From: a virus
Reading direction: 5' to 3' (one strand)
IMG/VR virus record: IMGVR_UViG_3300012931_000083
Coordinates: 1-20,471 of that record
DNA length: 20,471 nucleotides
Below the pieces are notes generated by a model. It did no database searches, was not told the origin of the DNA, and worked only from the letters and a program-made list of their open reading frames with translations. Positions 1 through 7,856 of this stretch are shown here, piece by piece. Numbering within the stretch: position 1 is the first letter of the stretch; every line of letters begins with the position of its first letter. The position numbers and the translations under genes were made by a program.

Positions 1-468
1 AAAAGAATTATCGTCGCCTGTTGTATTTGCTTCTCCGCTATCTTTGCCAAAAAAAGAATTATAATTCCCTGTTGTAGTTTTATTTCCGCTACTTTTTCCA
101 AAAAAAGAATTATCAATTCCTGTTGTGTTTACAAGCCCGCTATCTTTGCCAAAAAAAGAATTATCGTCGCCTGTTGTATTTGCTTGTCCGCTCCAGTCTC
201 CAAAAAAAGAATTATTATTCCCCGTTGTATTTTCATATCCACTATTTTGACCAAAAAAAGAATTACTAATCCCTGTTATGTTTTCAAAACCCGAACTATA
301 CCCAAAAAAAGAATTATAATTCCCTGTTGTATTTTTATATCCACTATTTTGACCAAAAAAAGAATTACTAATCCCTGTTATGTTTTCAAAACCCGACCTA
401 TACCCAAAAAAAGAATTATAATTCCCTGTTGTATTTGCTTGTCCGCTATCTTTGCCAAAAAAAGAATT
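1..468 (-). repeat. Tandem 51-bp coding repeat, nine full units plus partial
   Basis: Reading leftwards from 468 there are nine full 51-bp units and the first three codons of a tenth. Each encodes NSFFG-xx-SG-xx-N(T/I)TG-xx. The codons for NSFF give a run of seven T on the coding strand in every unit. Variable residues sit after FFG (KD, YR, QN, YS, DW, KS), after SG (QA, FE, YK, YE, LV, NK, EA) and after TG. Two non-adjacent units share the FEN-ITG-IS variant and alternate with QNSGY units, suggesting duplication of a two-unit block. All copies are in frame. Confidence 0.95.
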
Positions 469-978
469 ACTATTCCCCGTTGTATTTGATCGCCCTGCTT
501 TTTGTCCATATATGGTATTATATGACAAAAATTCATTTGCAGTTAATCCTGTATTCACAAAATAACCATCAATGTATATGAAGTCTCCGGTTGTTACCGA
601 CCCGTTATGTAACTCAATTTTCATTCCGTTTTCAGAAGTTGAAGAAAAAATCTTTGCTTGATTAGTTCCTAAAGTTGTACTTTGAGCTACCAAAGAAAAG
701 GTTGTCCATGTCGCACTCCTTAAACGTTTTACGGTCCATTCATAACCACCGCCTGAAATAAATGCACCGTCATAATAAGGTACTCCGGGTAAACTCATTA
801 AATATCGTGTAGGAGTATCCGGCGGAAAATTTGCCGTATTAATATATATAGGTGCTATTAACTTTATAACATTTGTCTCTGTAGGGTCTGGCGTAATTAA
901 CCCCGTTGATACAAATCTATAATAACACGTTGGTGTATTTGTAACAGGATCTTTTGTGGACTGTAAAATATAATTCAT
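1..978 (-). CDS. Tail fibre / adhesin with 17-residue repeats (3' end beyond window)
   Basis: The frame is open from the ATG at 978 to the left edge, 326 codons with no stop, so the C-terminus is missing. The ATG sits in an ATGA overlap with the stop of the hub gene, with an AGGAG-like site just upstream. Residues 1 to about 155 form a non-repetitive head that probably docks on the baseplate. From about residue 160 the protein becomes a tandem array of 17-residue units of the form NSFFGxxSGxxNTTGxx, preceded by one degenerate copy (YGQKAGRSNTTGNS). Such NTTG..N.F.G...G repeats are known from trimeric beta-helical phage fibres and surface adhesins, which often end in an intramolecular chaperone; that part is not in the window. 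Its place after the hub gene fits a receptor-binding or side fibre. Fibre role is well supported; the receptor is unknown. Confidence 0.85.
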   Translation of the reverse strand, partial: MNYILQSTKDPVTNTPTCYYRFVSTGLITPDPTETNVIKLIAPIYINTANFPPDTPTRYLMSLPGVPYYDGAFISGGGYEWTVKRLRSATWTTFSLVAQSTTLGTNQAKIFSSTSENGMKIELHNGSVTTGDFIYIDGYFVNTGLTANEFLSYNTIYGQKAGRSNTTGNSNSFFGKDSGQANTTGNYNSFFGYRSGFENITGISNSFFGQNSGYKNTTGNYNSFFGYSSGFENITGISNSFFGQNSGYENTTGNNNSFFGDWSGQANTTGDDNSFFGKDSGLVNTTGIDNSFFGKSSGNKTTTGNYNSFFGKDSGEANTTGDDNSF

Positions 979-2552
979 TCATTACTCCTATTTTCTATTT
1001 CTTTATTCCATTTGAATTGAAGGTCAAATAACGATGGCTGATATACTCCAAATGTAACATCATATTTATCAATGCTGCCATTTGAAATATCAATACTTCT
1101 TTCAACAACATTAACATCATAATATTTAGTTCCTATTGCGAAAAAATGTATAAAATCAATTTTACAGTTTGTTAAATTAAAAGTTATAGCTTTTAATTTT
1201 TTTTCTGTTAAATCTAATTCAATATAATTCCATGCATCCGAAATATTAATATTAATGTTCCCTAAAGAAATCGTTGTAGAATCTTCTGAAATTAATAAAT
1301 ACCCATCATCTGTAGCCAAGCCATAATCATCATCAGTAGTCAAATAAGTAAAATCACTTTCATTGCTTATTATCCCAACATTTCCAAACCCGCCTTTACA
1401 AAATAATATTATTTTTTTTATATCTGCATAATTTTTTATTACTGGAAATGTATAAGTTGCTGTACCATTAACTAAAATAGAATACGTGCCGTCATAAGCA
1501 TCTGTTGATAATGTAGCATCGCCCGTCCAATTATCAAGGCTCTCCGTATCAATATCTTCTAAAAAATCATAATCCGACGGTAAAAAAACTCTTGCTTTTT
1601 GTCCAACTTTTAACTTGATTGTATTGTCAAGCCCTGATAATACAAGTTTTGTTTCTGGTAATATTTGAGATTGTACTTCTCCGTAAGCCCATTCTTTCGC
1701 TTCGGCTTCTGATAGACTATCAGCCGCTACAAGTTTCAAAACTTTGACCCCGATTATATCTTCAATATCAAAATAAGGATAGGTTGTTGAACCGTCTGGA
1801 ATTTGAGAAATAAATAAATCATCATCATCTTCTTGAGGAATGTAAAGATCAACTCTTGTATATTCAGTTGAATCATAGTTTTTTGTATAATCAAATTTTT
1901 CATATTGACTTGGATAAATAGTTTGACTAATTGTTGTATCTCTTTTTTTTACATATAAAAAAGCATCTGAATTTATACCCCAAAATGTATCGGCTTCGGT
2001 TTCCGCCCACTCTTCCAATATAGATGAAAGTTTTTCACTGTAATAACTCGGTGAATAAGTTCCTACGTCTGTAAAATTTATTAAACCGGATGCAAAATTT
2101 ATTTTTGAATCTGATTGTAAAGAAGAAATAACCGTATTTAAAATTTGCGTTTTTGTTTGATCTGTAAAATCTCCGGTATATAACAATTCTTTACAACGAT
2201 TTAACAAACTATTTACTTTTATGTTTCCGCCGGATATATCTGGGATTTCAACAACATATCCTATATAATCTCTATTTCCTTGAAAATTTATTACAATAAA
2301 ATCGCCATATTCTAAAAAAACTTCAAGATATTTCACCGTTATAGTAGCGTTTAATGAGCCTTTTTCACTTTCACTATATTTAATTTTTTCAATAACACAA
2401 TCAGGCGATCCTAACGAGTACGCCTTTTTTATGACAAAATCTTTATTATAAATTGTCAATAAATAATCATTCTGCGGAGTTGGAGCTACACTTAATAATT
2501 CTTTATTAACCCATTCGTCAAATAAAAAATTTTCATCAAAAATATAATTCAT
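975..2552 (-). CDS. Baseplate hub / tail-associated protein with inserted jelly-roll-like domain
   Basis: 525 aa, starting in an ATGA overlap with the distal tail gene. Position (immediately after the distal tail protein and before the fibre) and length fit the hub protein family that caps the siphovirus tail tip (gp27 / Tal N-terminal / Gp37-like). Residues 30-120 are beta-rich with an IGYVVEIPDIS segment typical of the first hub domain. Residues 130-240 contain helices and a W-rich stretch. The segment to about residue 325 (VGQKARVFLP) and the segment from about 477 (YYDVNVVERSIDIS) look like two halves of one beta domain, separated by about 145 residues that resemble a carbohydrate-binding jelly roll. 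No lytic domain is visible. The hub role rests mainly on order and fold impression. Confidence 0.7.
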   Translation of the reverse strand: MNYIFDENFLFDEWVNKELLSVAPTPQNDYLLTIYNKDFVIKKAYSLGSPDCVIEKIKYSESEKGSLNATITVKYLEVFLEYGDFIVINFQGNRDYIGYVVEIPDISGGNIKVNSLLNRCKELLYTGDFTDQTKTQILNTVISSLQSDSKINFASGLINFTDVGTYSPSYYSEKLSSILEEWAETEADTFWGINSDAFLYVKKRDTTISQTIYPSQYEKFDYTKNYDSTEYTRVDLYIPQEDDDDLFISQIPDGSTTYPYFDIEDIIGVKVLKLVAADSLSEAEAKEWAYGEVQSQILPETKLVLSGLDNTIKLKVGQKARVFLPSDYDFLEDIDTESLDNWTGDATLSTDAYDGTYSILVNGTATYTFPVIKNYADIKKIILFCKGGFGNVGIISNESDFTYLTTDDDYGLATDDGYLLISEDSTTISLGNININISDAWNYIELDLTEKKLKAITFNLTNCKIDFIHFFAIGTKYYDVNVVERSIDISNGSIDKYDVTFGVYQPSLFDLQFKWNKEIENRSNE

Positions 2553-3322
2553 AATGAAGTCTCGTAGTAAACAATAGTTACCGTTCCGTTACCGCCGGAA
2601 TAATATAATGTATTAGTTCCGCTTTGTAATTCAAAAGGCAAAGATCCAGCAGTTACCGCATTAGAAAGTAATCCGCCATTTAATGTTACCGTTATTGAAC
2701 TTTTTGTTAATGTTACAATAATTACATCGGATGTTAAAAAGCTATGTTCTAATCTGAACCCGAACCCTTCATAAGTTTTAAGACCGATAAAAGAGCTATC
2801 TGCGGATAATGTAAATGTATAAGTTGCGTAAACTCTAAAGCCTGCATTAACTATGTCAAATGATGGAAGTAGCGTTACAGCCGAATGAGTTGTCGCCGTT
2901 GCTGATTTAAAAAAACTTTCCTCACTTAAAATCATAATAGTCGCAGTAGATTTATAATAAACTTTTTCGTATTTTTCGCTGTCATTTAATTGAATCTGGC
3001 ATTCTATTTCATCAACAACATTAGAGCCTGCTATAATTTGTGTTCGTTGTAATTTTTTTGGTATAAAATAAGGAAGATCAATTATTTTTAATAAAGTTTT
3101 TCTGTCTGCAAGATCATTGCCTTTGAATTGTATATCAAGTTTTGCAGAATATCCGCCAAGAAAATTAGTACGTGATAAATTTGAACCGTCTGTTAATCTA
3201 TCAGTTTGTTTTATTTTTTTTGCGGGCAATCCGCCGTTAAAACTTGTAACATAATTCTCTAAATCAAGAGTATTTGCGTAAGAATAACCATATAATATTT
3301 TAAAACTTGTTGAAGTTGCCAA
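2549..3322 (-). CDS. Distal tail protein (Dit, siphovirus tail component)
   Basis: 257 aa. Dit forms the ring that joins the tail tube to the tip complex. The N-terminal half (residues about 25-135: GGLPAKKIKQTDRLTDGSN, then LDIQFKGNDLADRKTLLK) matches the tube-like belt domain of the Sipho_tail family. The C-terminal half is a beta sandwich ending with PFELQSGTNTLYYSGGNG, a close match to the usual PF.L..G.N.L.Y..G ending of that family. The start is a TTG directly adjoining the TAA of the tape measure gene, with AAGGA eight bases upstream; no ATG fits better. It lies exactly where Dit is expected, between tape measure and hub. Confidence 0.85.
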   Translation of the reverse strand: MATSTSFKILYGYSYANTLDLENYVTSFNGGLPAKKIKQTDRLTDGSNLSRTNFLGGYSAKLDIQFKGNDLADRKTLLKIIDLPYFIPKKLQRTQIIAGSNVVDEIECQIQLNDSEKYEKVYYKSTATIMILSEESFFKSATATTHSAVTLLPSFDIVNAGFRVYATYTFTLSADSSFIGLKTYEGFGFRLEHSFLTSDVIIVTLTKSSITVTLNGGLLSNAVTAGSLPFELQSGTNTLYYSGGNGTVTIVYYETSL

Positions 3323-5512
3323 TTATTTTATCCTTGCATTTTTTTGTCTTTCAATTAAAGAGCGTTCTATAAGTTCACCGTCGAGATAGATATTAATTGA
3401 TTGATTGCCGCCTGAACTATCGCCCTCTGCATATTGATTAACCATATTAACCATATTCTTATATGTATCATCTCTTAAAAGAACTTCATCCTTATTTGCC
3501 CGAAGCATTGTTGTATCGCCCGATATAGCACCGGTTGGAATTATACCGCCTTGCTCGCCTGAATAAGTTTGCGCGTTTACAATTCCTGTTTGCACGCCCG
3601 CCATTGCGAGAATAATTGCAGCCTCAGCCGCACCTACAATTGCGCCCGCTAGAGGTCCGAGTTGAGATACGCCCTGAGCAACAGCACCTATTGCTCCAGC
3701 CGCCGCATTAACCCATATCATGGCAATTTGCATTTTCTTTTGTTCTTCAAAACTTTTCTTTTTTGCGGCTGTAGTTTTCTTTTCTGCCTCTTCTTCAATT
3801 TGAGCTTTTTTTAATTCAGCCTGTTCTTTTATTTTTTGCTTTGCTAATTCTTCTTTTTTTATTTCAAGCTGTTCTTTTAATTCAGCTTTCTTTTTTACAT
3901 TATGAGTTTTAGCAATCTTTGCTTCAAGGTCTCCGATTTCTTTTTCAGTTGATGCAGTTGTATTCTCTTCAACAAGTCCTTGACTTTCATATTGTTCCTG
4001 TACCCATTCATCAACGCTTGCAAGTGAGTTTTCTTTCCATTCATCAATTGAAGTAATTTGATTGTCAAGTTGTGCCTGCATAGCCTCACTTGCTAAGCTC
4101 ATTGCTTGTCCAATTATGCCGGCTATTTTTGAAAAAGCACTTGATACCATATTAATTACAGAGCTTGCTTTTTCATCTGACGACATTGCCTTCCATGACT
4201 CTGCCCATTTTTCAGAAAAGCTTTTAGCCCCTTTTTCGCCCTTTCCATTTATATCGCCAATTACTTTTTTTTGTTTTTCAGCAGAATCGTTTGATTCTTT
4301 TTCCAACTTATCAGATAATTCTTTTTTCTTTTGCAAATAATAAGAATTATATTCATCTGCATTTTTTTTACTTTCAGTAAAAATCTTTTTTATATCTTCT
4401 GTTGCACCGACAACAATTGCCTTTGTATTATCAGCAACATTTCCCGCAAGCGTTTTTAGAGCCGATCCCGTTTCCGCAAATTGTTTTTTAACATCGTCCC
4501 ATTTCGCCTTACCTGTTATTAATTCAAAAACTTTTTCGATTGTTTTTCCAGCTTCTATAAGCGTTTTAACCCAGTCAACCCACGCTTGAATATTTAATTT
4601 TACAAAACCTACAACCATATTTAATCCGGCGTTCATAACACCAACGGCAATGCTGATAGCAGAAAAAGAAGCTTTACCGCCATCAAGATTTTTTGTCAAA
4701 TCTTTCCATAAATCAACAACAGGTTTAATTGCATCTTCAAGGCGTTTAAAAACATTAGAACCTATATCCATTACTATTTTTTTGAAAGTTTCAAACCCGG
4801 CTCCAATTGAAGATATTACTTTTGTATTTGTTAAAAAATTATTTAAAGCATTCGCTCCGTTTTTCATGGCATTAACTATGTCAATGCCAACAACTGACAC
4901 TATTTTTCCAAACGCTTCAAGATTATCCCCATTAATATTTTTTAGCTGATCTAATCCACCTGTAAAAGTTGCCGCCTTAGCCGTTGCTAAATCAAAACCT
5001 GCTGCGGCTTTTTCTTGAAGTATTGCCATTCGCTCTGCTTGCGTTCCGGCATTTTGCATTTCTGGAATGACACGATTAAGCATATTGAAATTTCCATTTT
5101 GAGCTTGCGATACCATTTTAAGGGCTTGATTAAGGTCTATCCCAAACGCTTCTGATAATCCAATAGCCGACTTTGTCGCATCGTTAATTTTTTCTCTTGT
5201 AATTCCTATTGAACCAGCGAGCGTTTGCATTGAAGTAATCTGATCATCTTCTAACGTTGTAGTACGCTGAATTGAGTTTGCAAATTTATTAAATTCTTCA
5301 ATATTTCCGCCGAGCTGTGTTTTTAAACGCGCTTGACCTTGTTCTGCTTCCCTAAATTCATTAATTGAATTTTTGACAGTATCTGAAAGAATTTGAAAAC
5401 CTTTTTTGATAGCTTCAACAGCAAGGGATGCCGTAATTATAGAGCCGGTTACTCCCTTAATAGCACCTGAAGCATTATCTTTGCCGTTAATTTCAATTTC
5501 AACTTTTGCCAT
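3323..5512 (-). CDS. Tail tape measure protein
   Basis: 729 aa, the longest gene in the window after the frameshifted chaperone, as expected for a tape measure, which sets tail length and is ejected with the DNA. Residues 1-55 are a small beta/helical start (MAKVEIEINGKDNASGAIKG) typical of tape measures; 60-200 are helical with glutamine-rich stretches; about 510-590 form a charged coiled coil (runs of K, E, A); about 590-650 are hydrophobic and Ala/Gly-rich, a candidate membrane-interacting segment; the end carries the common GGIIPTGAISGDTTMLRANK-type motif. With the usual relation of about 0.15 nm per residue the tail would be near 110 nm (inference). AAAGGA precedes the ATG. Several short overlapping ORFs on both strands are shadows of this gene. 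Confidence 0.92.
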   Translation of the reverse strand: MAKVEIEINGKDNASGAIKGVTGSIITASLAVEAIKKGFQILSDTVKNSINEFREAEQGQARLKTQLGGNIEEFNKFANSIQRTTTLEDDQITSMQTLAGSIGITREKINDATKSAIGLSEAFGIDLNQALKMVSQAQNGNFNMLNRVIPEMQNAGTQAERMAILQEKAAAGFDLATAKAATFTGGLDQLKNINGDNLEAFGKIVSVVGIDIVNAMKNGANALNNFLTNTKVISSIGAGFETFKKIVMDIGSNVFKRLEDAIKPVVDLWKDLTKNLDGGKASFSAISIAVGVMNAGLNMVVGFVKLNIQAWVDWVKTLIEAGKTIEKVFELITGKAKWDDVKKQFAETGSALKTLAGNVADNTKAIVVGATEDIKKIFTESKKNADEYNSYYLQKKKELSDKLEKESNDSAEKQKKVIGDINGKGEKGAKSFSEKWAESWKAMSSDEKASSVINMVSSAFSKIAGIIGQAMSLASEAMQAQLDNQITSIDEWKENSLASVDEWVQEQYESQGLVEENTTASTEKEIGDLEAKIAKTHNVKKKAELKEQLEIKKEELAKQKIKEQAELKKAQIEEEAEKKTTAAKKKSFEEQKKMQIAMIWVNAAAGAIGAVAQGVSQLGPLAGAIVGAAEAAIILAMAGVQTGIVNAQTYSGEQGGIIPTGAISGDTTMLRANKDEVLLRDDTYKNMVNMVNQYAEGDSSGGNQSINIYLDGELIERSLIERQKNARIK

Positions 5513-5513
5513 A

Positions 5514-5810
5514 TTATCCTTTTGCTATTCTTTCTCGATGTTCTTGTAATTCTTTTTGGAATTCAAAATCATATTTTGCATATATCATTTCTTTTCTTAT
5601 TTCTTCCCAAATACACATGAAAAATTCATCTTGATCATAATAACCGCCACTTCCTGGAAGATGAATCCAATTAAAATTATTAATATCAAGACATCCGACC
5701 GCATCTTGAACAAAACCAATCCATCTGCGATAGAACCTATCCTCTGATTGATTAATCCCTTGTAAAAAACTTCTAACCGTGAACTCTAATCCTGCAAAAT
5801 CAATTATTTG
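5514..5810 (-). CDS. Tail assembly chaperone, -1 frameshift extension (T part of G-T fusion)
   Basis: A frame of 98 codons opens exactly where the upstream chaperone ends and closes with TAA at 5514-5516, just before the tape measure start. It begins QIIDFAGLEFTVRSFLQG and ends EHRERIAKG, with a W-, D- and Y-rich middle (residues GGYYDQDEFFMCIWEE). It has no convincing start codon or ribosome binding site of its own. A -1 slip on the T9C run at 5810-5819 joins it to the upstream product, giving about 269 aa. In siphoviruses the two proteins made this way, the short G form and the longer GT form, coat the tape measure and recruit tube subunits. Order, length and slip site all fit; the read-through product is inferred. 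Confidence 0.82.
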   Translation of the reverse strand, partial: QIIDFAGLEFTVRSFLQGINQSEDRFYRRWIGFVQDAVGCLDINNFNWIHLPGSGGYYDQDEFFMCIWEEIRKEMIYAKYDFEFQKELQEHRERIAKG

Positions 5811-6322
5811 AAAAAAAAATTATTTGAAAAATCATCAATCTGTTTAATTATATATATAATTAATGGCTCATTTCCAATCGCTGAAAGGTATTCAAAGTTT
5901 AATTCTATTTTTTTTCCATCTTTATCGGTAAATGAATGTTTATCTTTATCAATTCCGTATTCAATCTTTATCTTTTCGATGTTAAGCGTAATATCATTCA
6001 TGTTTTCAGATTCTTTTGAATCTAAATTTAAACCCATATATATATCGAGTTTTTCTTCATCGGTAAGATTTTTATTAATATCCTTATATTCAACACCTTT
6101 TTCTTTTGCTTTTTTAAAGATAGCTTTACTTGTCGCCCCAGATAGAGTGTTTGTTGAAAGAAAATCAATTTTCTTTTTTATTGTATATGATATTTTTTTT
6201 ATAGTTACAAAATCTTCAAGAAATTTACCGGACGAATCAATATCTTTCATTTCATCCGGTATAAAATCACTAATTATTAATTTTTTTTCATTACTTTCAA
6301 TTATTTTATTAATATTTGCCAT
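5804..6322 (-). CDS. Tail assembly chaperone (G-like), unshifted product
   Basis: 172 aa, between tail tube and tape measure, the standard location of the tail chaperone. The sequence starts MANINKIIESNEKKL, is Lys/Asp/Ile-rich, and contains the segment NLTDEEKLDIYMGLNL and a helical end (PLIIYIIKQIDDFSNN). It ends NFFFK-stop, with the Phe codons forming the homopolymer used for frameshifting. I see no catalytic motif, as expected for a chaperone. AAAGGATAAACCG precedes the ATG. An open frame of 177 codons lies antisense to it, but the sense frame has the ribosome binding site and the conserved position. Family assignment is by synteny and the frameshift rather than by a recognised motif. Confidence 0.8.
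   Translation of the reverse strand: MANINKIIESNEKKLIISDFIPDEMKDIDSSGKFLEDFVTIKKISYTIKKKIDFLSTNTLSGATSKAIFKKAKEKGVEYKDINKNLTDEEKLDIYMGLNLDSKESENMNDITLNIEKIKIEYGIDKDKHSFTDKDGKKIELNFEYLSAIGNEPLIIYIIKQIDDFSNNFFFK
5810..5819 (-). promoter_or_regulatory. Predicted -1 frameshift slip site (T9C)
   Basis: On the coding strand the codons AAT TTT TTT TTC AAA TAA contain nine consecutive T followed by C. A -1 slip of two Phe tRNAs (TTT-TTC re-pairing as TTT-TTT) continues in frame as CAA ATA ATT GAT into the 98-codon extension. The unshifted stop is only three bases past the slip site. A run of nine T is also long enough for RNA polymerase slippage, so transcriptional slippage is an alternative mechanism. 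Confidence 0.78.
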
Positions 6323-6337
6323 TCGGTTTATCCTTTT

Positions 6338-7669
6338 TTAATAAGTTGTTGTATCTGCATCTACAACGCTAACATATATATGATTTGTATATGTGGCATT
6401 TGTTGGCTTTTCAGCACTACCCCCAAATTTTATTGTCATTCGATCAGGTGTAGAAAGAGTACTCGGTGCAGAATTGAATTTAAAAGCCGGTATTCTAACC
6501 ATTACCGAATAAGGTACTGATTTTGAAACATCTGCATAAGTATTTGATTTCCAATATACATATAATGAGCAAGCTGTTGAGTTAAGATAATTTGTCCTTA
6601 ACGGATATGATGTCGCTGTATTATTTGCAGTGCATGAAAATTCAATTGTTGACTTTTGTCTATCCTGTTCTTTTTTGTATTTGCTACCAATTACCCAGTT
6701 TGAATCAAGGTTTGCATTAATTGTCAAACTAAAATCTTTCAGCTCGTCAAGTTCTGTTAATGCACCTGTCGCATCTTCAATAACGGCTTTCATATTTAAA
6801 CAAGTAAAAGCCTGTATATTTGGAACACTTACCGATACATCGTTTTGATCTTGTAATTCCTGTTGAGCATCAACAGCTACATTGACCTTACAAAGATCGC
6901 CTGCGGCATTTGAAATGGCGACGGATTTAAATTTACTACCTATAACTCCAACCGATTTATTTGTCCCTAAAACTCTGTTGATCGTAAATGTATATGATGG
7001 TAAGCTAACACTTGCAGCAGCCGGCGATAGGTTATGAGTCTTAGCCAAAGTGGATGCTGTACCAACTACAGGGATTAATTTTCCACCAACTTTTACATCG
7101 TTTGTTATCAAATTAACAGCGGCAAAAGCGGCGATAGTTGATGTTAATGTTCCCGTCGGACCAAAGGCAATAGCATCAAATCCGGTATAAGCAGCAATAG
7201 CTGTAGCAACTTCTCCAACTGTATCAAAAGCTCCTGTTGTCAAATCCATAGTTCCGGTACTACAAAAAGCTGTATCCGCTCCCCATGTAGTTCCATTTGT
7301 TGAAGTTTCAGCAATAAGAGCGCTTCCTGTACATGAAATTCTTTCATAAGTAGCCGCCCCGCTATAAGAAATTAATAAATATGCAGTATTTGCATCTGCC
7401 GTGACATCTGTTCCAAGTATGCCGTGCAAAATTAATCCGGCTGTATCGCCATGAAAAGAACCTTCAAGCGATCCCTCAACTCCCTCTTTTACAGGAATAA
7501 ATTCTGTTGGATATAACTCCCCGATTAATGCGTTATCCTCAACATTTTCAATTTTATTTTCTAAACTTTCGCTTGAAGCTCTCCACATTGCATCGCCTGC
7601 ATTGTAAGAACCATAAGCATCTTCTTTTTTAAAAGCAATATTACCTAATCTTCCCGCGCGTATTGCCAT
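6338..7669 (-). CDS. Major tail tube protein with inserted domain
   Basis: 443 aa. The N-terminus (AGRLGNIAFKKEDAYGSYNA, then WRASSESLENKIENVEDNAL and GSLEGSFHGDTAGLILHGILG) fits the siphoviral tail tube family Phage_tube_2; family members are usually around 300 aa. The family pattern resumes at about residue 211 (THNLSP..., LPSYTFTINRVL) and continues to DRMTIKFGGSAEK near the end. Residues about 92-210 are therefore an extra Ala/Thr/Gly-rich beta domain probably projecting from the tube. Its ATG overlaps the stop of the upstream 58-aa gene (TAATG) with GAGGTAATATA ahead of it. No sheath-like gene is next to it, which indicates a non-contractile tail. Confidence 0.85.
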   Translation of the reverse strand: MAIRAGRLGNIAFKKEDAYGSYNAGDAMWRASSESLENKIENVEDNALIGELYPTEFIPVKEGVEGSLEGSFHGDTAGLILHGILGTDVTADANTAYLLISYSGAATYERISCTGSALIAETSTNGTTWGADTAFCSTGTMDLTTGAFDTVGEVATAIAAYTGFDAIAFGPTGTLTSTIAAFAAVNLITNDVKVGGKLIPVVGTASTLAKTHNLSPAAASVSLPSYTFTINRVLGTNKSVGVIGSKFKSVAISNAAGDLCKVNVAVDAQQELQDQNDVSVSVPNIQAFTCLNMKAVIEDATGALTELDELKDFSLTINANLDSNWVIGSKYKKEQDRQKSTIEFSCTANNTATSYPLRTNYLNSTACSLYVYWKSNTYADVSKSVPYSVMVRIPAFKFNSAPSTLSTPDRMTIKFGGSAEKPTNATYTNHIYVSVVDADTTTY

Positions 7670-7845
7670 TATATTACCTCACTTTTTTTTGACTTAAAAG
7701 TTTTTATTTCTTCAATTATTCCATTCTTAATCCATGATAAATCAGGTATAAAACTTTCCGGTAAACTTTCTCCTGCACAATAAGTTTTAATATTTCCTAA
7801 TTCGTCTTTTACATTTCTTAGTTTGTCTTTTATGACTCTATACAT
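7669..7845 (-). CDS. Small hypothetical protein (58 aa) in tail operon
   Basis: A 58-codon frame starting with ATG at 7845 (MYRVIKDKLRNVKDELGN...) and ending with GAGGTAATATAATG, where its TAA overlaps the tail tube start. AGAGG lies six bases upstream of the ATG. It fills a gap of about 190 bases between tail terminator and tube genes that would otherwise be empty in a densely packed operon. The sequence is charged, with a middle segment CAGESLPESFIPDLSWIKNG and a helical Lys/Glu end. I do not recognise a family. Stop-start coupling with the tube gene suggests co-translation with tail proteins. Confidence 0.7.
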   Translation of the reverse strand: MYRVIKDKLRNVKDELGNIKTYCAGESLPESFIPDLSWIKNGIIEEIKTFKSKKSEVI

Positions 7846-7856
7846 TTTTAACCTCT

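Noticed and set aside
1-468. CRISPR array
   Set aside because: The repeated units are contiguous, in frame, vary gradually and have no unique spacers; they code for a fibre repeat.
184-489. Plus-strand frame of 101 codons with repeated KKRI..P motifs
   Set aside because: It is the antisense shadow of the 51-bp fibre repeat; the minus frame is open far beyond it and has the ATGA start.
1-978. Diversity-generating retroelement target in the fibre
   Set aside because: No reverse transcriptase or template repeat is in the window, and the variation is between tandem units, not adenine-specific in a C-terminal domain.
4062-4949. Plus-strand frames within the tape measure gene
   Set aside because: Shadows of a long helical gene with no ribosome sites of note.
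5808-6341. Plus-strand frame of 177 codons
   Set aside because: Antisense to the chaperone gene, slightly longer by chance; very Phe/Ser/Ile-rich, and the surrounding operon is on the minus strand.
6338-7669. Contractile sheath protein
   Set aside because: At 443 aa sheath was considered, but both ends match the tail tube family and no second tube gene follows.
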